From positions 310,001 to 374,000 of the forward strand of contig NZ_LZEW01000023.1 in the NCBI RefSeq assembly GCF_001676155.1: 64,000 nucleotides of DNA. The letters run 5' to 3'. Of this stretch, positions 62,272 to 64,000 are shown in pieces. The position numbers were made by a program, and so were the translations under genes. The stretch is from Morganella psychrotolerans. Its GTDB lineage: Bacteria > Pseudomonadota > Gammaproteobacteria > Enterobacterales > Enterobacteriaceae. Every line of letters starts with the position of its first letter. Position 1 is the stretch's first letter. The notes under the pieces were generated by a model. The model had not been told where the DNA came from, made no database searches, and saw nothing but the letters and a program-made list of their open reading frames with translations.

Positions 62272-62295
62272 TCCTGTTATCAGGACGTTTTTTTT
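62272..62295 (+). terminator. Terminator-like hairpin 2 in the cbi leader
   Basis: TCCTG and CAGGA form a five-base stem with a TTAT loop, followed by CG and eight T. Directly after hairpin 1 and 29 bases before cbiA. Weak alone, but two in a row before a first gene are notable. Confidence 0.45.
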
Positions 62296-62323
62296 GGCAA
62301 CAATATAGTGTCAAAGGTAGCGT

Positions 62324-63709
62324 ATGAATAAGGCACAAAAACAGGTTTTTGTTATTGCCGGAACCAGTAGTGGTTGCGGTAAAACCACCATTACGCTGGG
62401 AATTATGCGGGCACTGAGTGCGCGCGGACTGACTGTTCAGCCCTGCAAAGTTGGTCCTGACTATCTCGACAGCAGTTGGCACACCACAGTGACCGGTGTC
62501 CCCTCCCGTAATCTGGACGCCTTTATGCTGCCGGAATCCATCCTGACTTCTCAGTTTCATCATTATATGCAGGATAAAGACGCCGGTGTTATTGAAGGCG
62601 TGATGGGACTTTATGATGGTTTTGGTACCGATCCGCACTATTGCAGTACTGCCGCGATGGCAAAACAACTCGGCTGCCCGGTCATCTTACTGGTCGACGG
62701 CAAAGCGGTTTCCACGTCGATTGCCGCCACTGTTATGGGTTTTCAGCATTTCGACCCGACACTGAATATTGCCGGTGTGCTGATTAACCGGGTCAACAGC
62801 GACAACCACTATCAACTTCTGAAACACGCAATTGAACATTATTGCGATATACCTGTTCTCGGCTATATTCCGGTTATGGCAGATATTGAACTGCCTTCCC
62901 GCCACCTGGGGCTTATTCCGCCACAGGAGCAGACACAACAGACAGAGCGCTGGCAGCGGCTGGCTGAACAGATTGAAAAAACAACTGATATCAACACGTT
63001 ACTCACACTCACACAATGGCAGGCACCGCAGACCTGCACCGCACCGGTACTGACCACCCCGGACGCCGGACGCGGGCTGACCGTCGCAGTTGCACAGGAT
63101 GCCGCGTTTAACTTCTATTATCCCGATAATCTGGATCTCATCCGCCATTGTGGCGCAGAAATCATCACTTTCAGCCCGCTGCATGACAAAAAACTGCCTG
63201 ACGCATGCGATATGATTTATATCGGCGGGGGATATCCGGAAGTTTACGCAGAGCAACTGTCCGCCAATAAAGAGATGCGGGATGCGTTACTTGCCGCCCA
63301 CCAGCGCGGTGTTCCTGTTTATGCGGAATGCGGCGGTCTGATGTATCTCGGTGATACCCTGACCGACAGCAACAACCAGACTTACCCGATGACCGGCATT
63401 ATCAGCGGACACAGCACAATGGGTAACCGTCTCAAACGTTTCGGCTACTGTGAGGGAACCGCGCTGACGGACACCACACTGGTTAAAGCCGGTGATCGCC
63501 TGCGCGGGCATGAGTTCCATTATTCTGATTTCATGACTGATCTGCCTCCTGCGTTTGAATTTATCAAAGAGCGCGACGGCGAAGTACAAAAGCGCTGGAC
63601 TGGCGGTTATCAGGTCGGAAATACCTTTGCCGGTTATTTGCATGTGCATTTTGCCCAGCGTCCCGGATTACTCGATCACTGGTTCTCTCTTGCGCGGGGC
63701 GTGTTATGA
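62324..63709 (+). CDS. cbiA: CbiA cobyrinic acid a,c-diamide synthase
   Basis: CbiA amidates cobyrinic acid at the a and c side chains using glutamine and ATP. The 461-residue protein has the P-loop VIAGTSSGCGKTTITLGI at the N-terminus, KVGPDYLDSSWH, and a C-terminal class I glutamine amidotransferase domain with YAECGGLMYLGD holding the catalytic cysteine. It is the first gene of the anaerobic cbi operon, with cbiB overlapping its stop (ATGA). AAAGGTAG precedes the start. Confidence 0.95.
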   Translation: MNKAQKQVFVIAGTSSGCGKTTITLGIMRALSARGLTVQPCKVGPDYLDSSWHTTVTGVPSRNLDAFMLPESILTSQFHHYMQDKDAGVIEGVMGLYDGFGTDPHYCSTAAMAKQLGCPVILLVDGKAVSTSIAATVMGFQHFDPTLNIAGVLINRVNSDNHYQLLKHAIEHYCDIPVLGYIPVMADIELPSRHLGLIPPQEQTQQTERWQRLAEQIEKTTDINTLLTLTQWQAPQTCTAPVLTTPDAGRGLTVAVAQDAAFNFYYPDNLDLIRHCGAEIITFSPLHDKKLPDACDMIYIGGGYPEVYAEQLSANKEMRDALLAAHQRGVPVYAECGGLMYLGDTLTDSNNQTYPMTGIISGHSTMGNRLKRFGYCEGTALTDTTLVKAGDRLRGHEFHYSDFMTDLPPAFEFIKERDGEVQKRWTGGYQVGNTFAGYLHVHFAQRPGLLDHWFSLARGVL

Positions 63710-64000
63710 CACTGCTCAGCTGGCTGCTTGCCTTTCTCCTCGACTGGCGCCTCGGTGACCCGGAGCACTGGCCGCACCCTATCCGCTGGATTGGCAATGC
63801 TATCCGCAAAACAGAAAGTATGATCCGCAGCCGCTGCCGGAGTGACGCCGCACTGCGCCGGGGCGGTATCGTATTGTGGATTGTGATTGTCGGCGGCACC
63901 TGGATTATCAGCTACGCCATGCTGGCGCTGGCCTTTTATCTCGAAACCAGTCTCGGCTGGCTGGTTACTGTCTGGATGACTTACACCGCGCTGGCAACCC
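63706..64000 (+). CDS. cbiB: CbiB adenosylcobinamide-phosphate synthase, N-terminal part
   Basis: Only the first 98 codons are inside the window. The protein begins MTLLSWLLAFLLDWRLGDPE followed by HPIRWIGNAI, the conserved start of CbiB/CobD, an inner membrane enzyme that attaches the aminopropanol (phosphate) arm made by PduX and CobD. Two hydrophobic segments are visible. Its start overlaps the cbiA stop by four bases, so the cbi operon continues to the right. Confidence 0.93.
   Translation, partial: MTLLSWLLAFLLDWRLGDPEHWPHPIRWIGNAIRKTESMIRSRCRSDAALRRGGIVLWIVIVGGTWIISYAMLALAFYLETSLGWLVTVWMTYTALAT

Overview
This window looks like chromosome of an enteric gammaproteobacterium of the Morganellaceae, most probably Morganella. 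Base composition is near 50% GC in genes and AT-rich between them, gene content is enterobacterial, there are many ERIC-type intergenic repeats, and a glutamate mutase cluster sits close to a full eut operon. The genus is an inference from content and was not tested by a search.

Region 1 (1-12.8 kb) is a purine/selenium-hydroxylase catabolic block: yqeC (minus strand, runs off the left edge), mocA, then ygfK-ssnA-ygfM-xdhD and guaD-ghxQ. ygfK is preceded by a clear sigma-54 -24/-12 element. ssnA carries a one-base frameshift at an A7 tract.

Region 2 (12.8-17.9 kb) is accessory. It holds two paralogous microcin-like small precursors with double-glycine-type leaders, a HigBA-type toxin-antitoxin pair lying between two identical 43-bp direct repeats, and an NAD-kinase-like gene plus SPFH gene divergent from an NrtR-type regulator. 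One of the 43-bp repeats is the 3' end of the kinase-like gene, so the layout resembles an integrated element.

Region 3 (17.9-64 kb) is dominated by vitamin B12. It has a TonB receptor, a ferredoxin-like protein and a BtuF-like binding protein for uptake; L-asparaginase II; the ethanolamine microcompartment operon eutSPQTDMNEJGHABCLK with PduS- and PduT-like genes inserted before eutR; a GntR/TIM-barrel/MFS sugar-type cluster; nirBD with an FNR site; yjgN; a glutamate mutase/methylaspartate operon (glmS-glmL-glmE-mal-DUF1446-DUF4387-DAACS transporter); a siroheme/precorrin-2 dehydrogenase; and pduX-cobD, cobA and cbiA-cbiB of the B12 synthesis locus, which continues off the right edge. B12 synthesis and uptake therefore lie beside two adenosyl-B12-dependent pathways (ethanolamine ammonia-lyase, glutamate mutase). 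CobA and the Met8-like dehydrogenase can also supply siroheme for NirB.

Four loci (ssnA, a TIM-barrel gene, the start of the MFS gene, glmS) would each be restored by removing one A from an A7 or A8 tract. This pattern points to homopolymer length errors, or to slippage, more than to independent gene decay. No rRNA, tRNA, CRISPR array, transposase or integrase was recognised.
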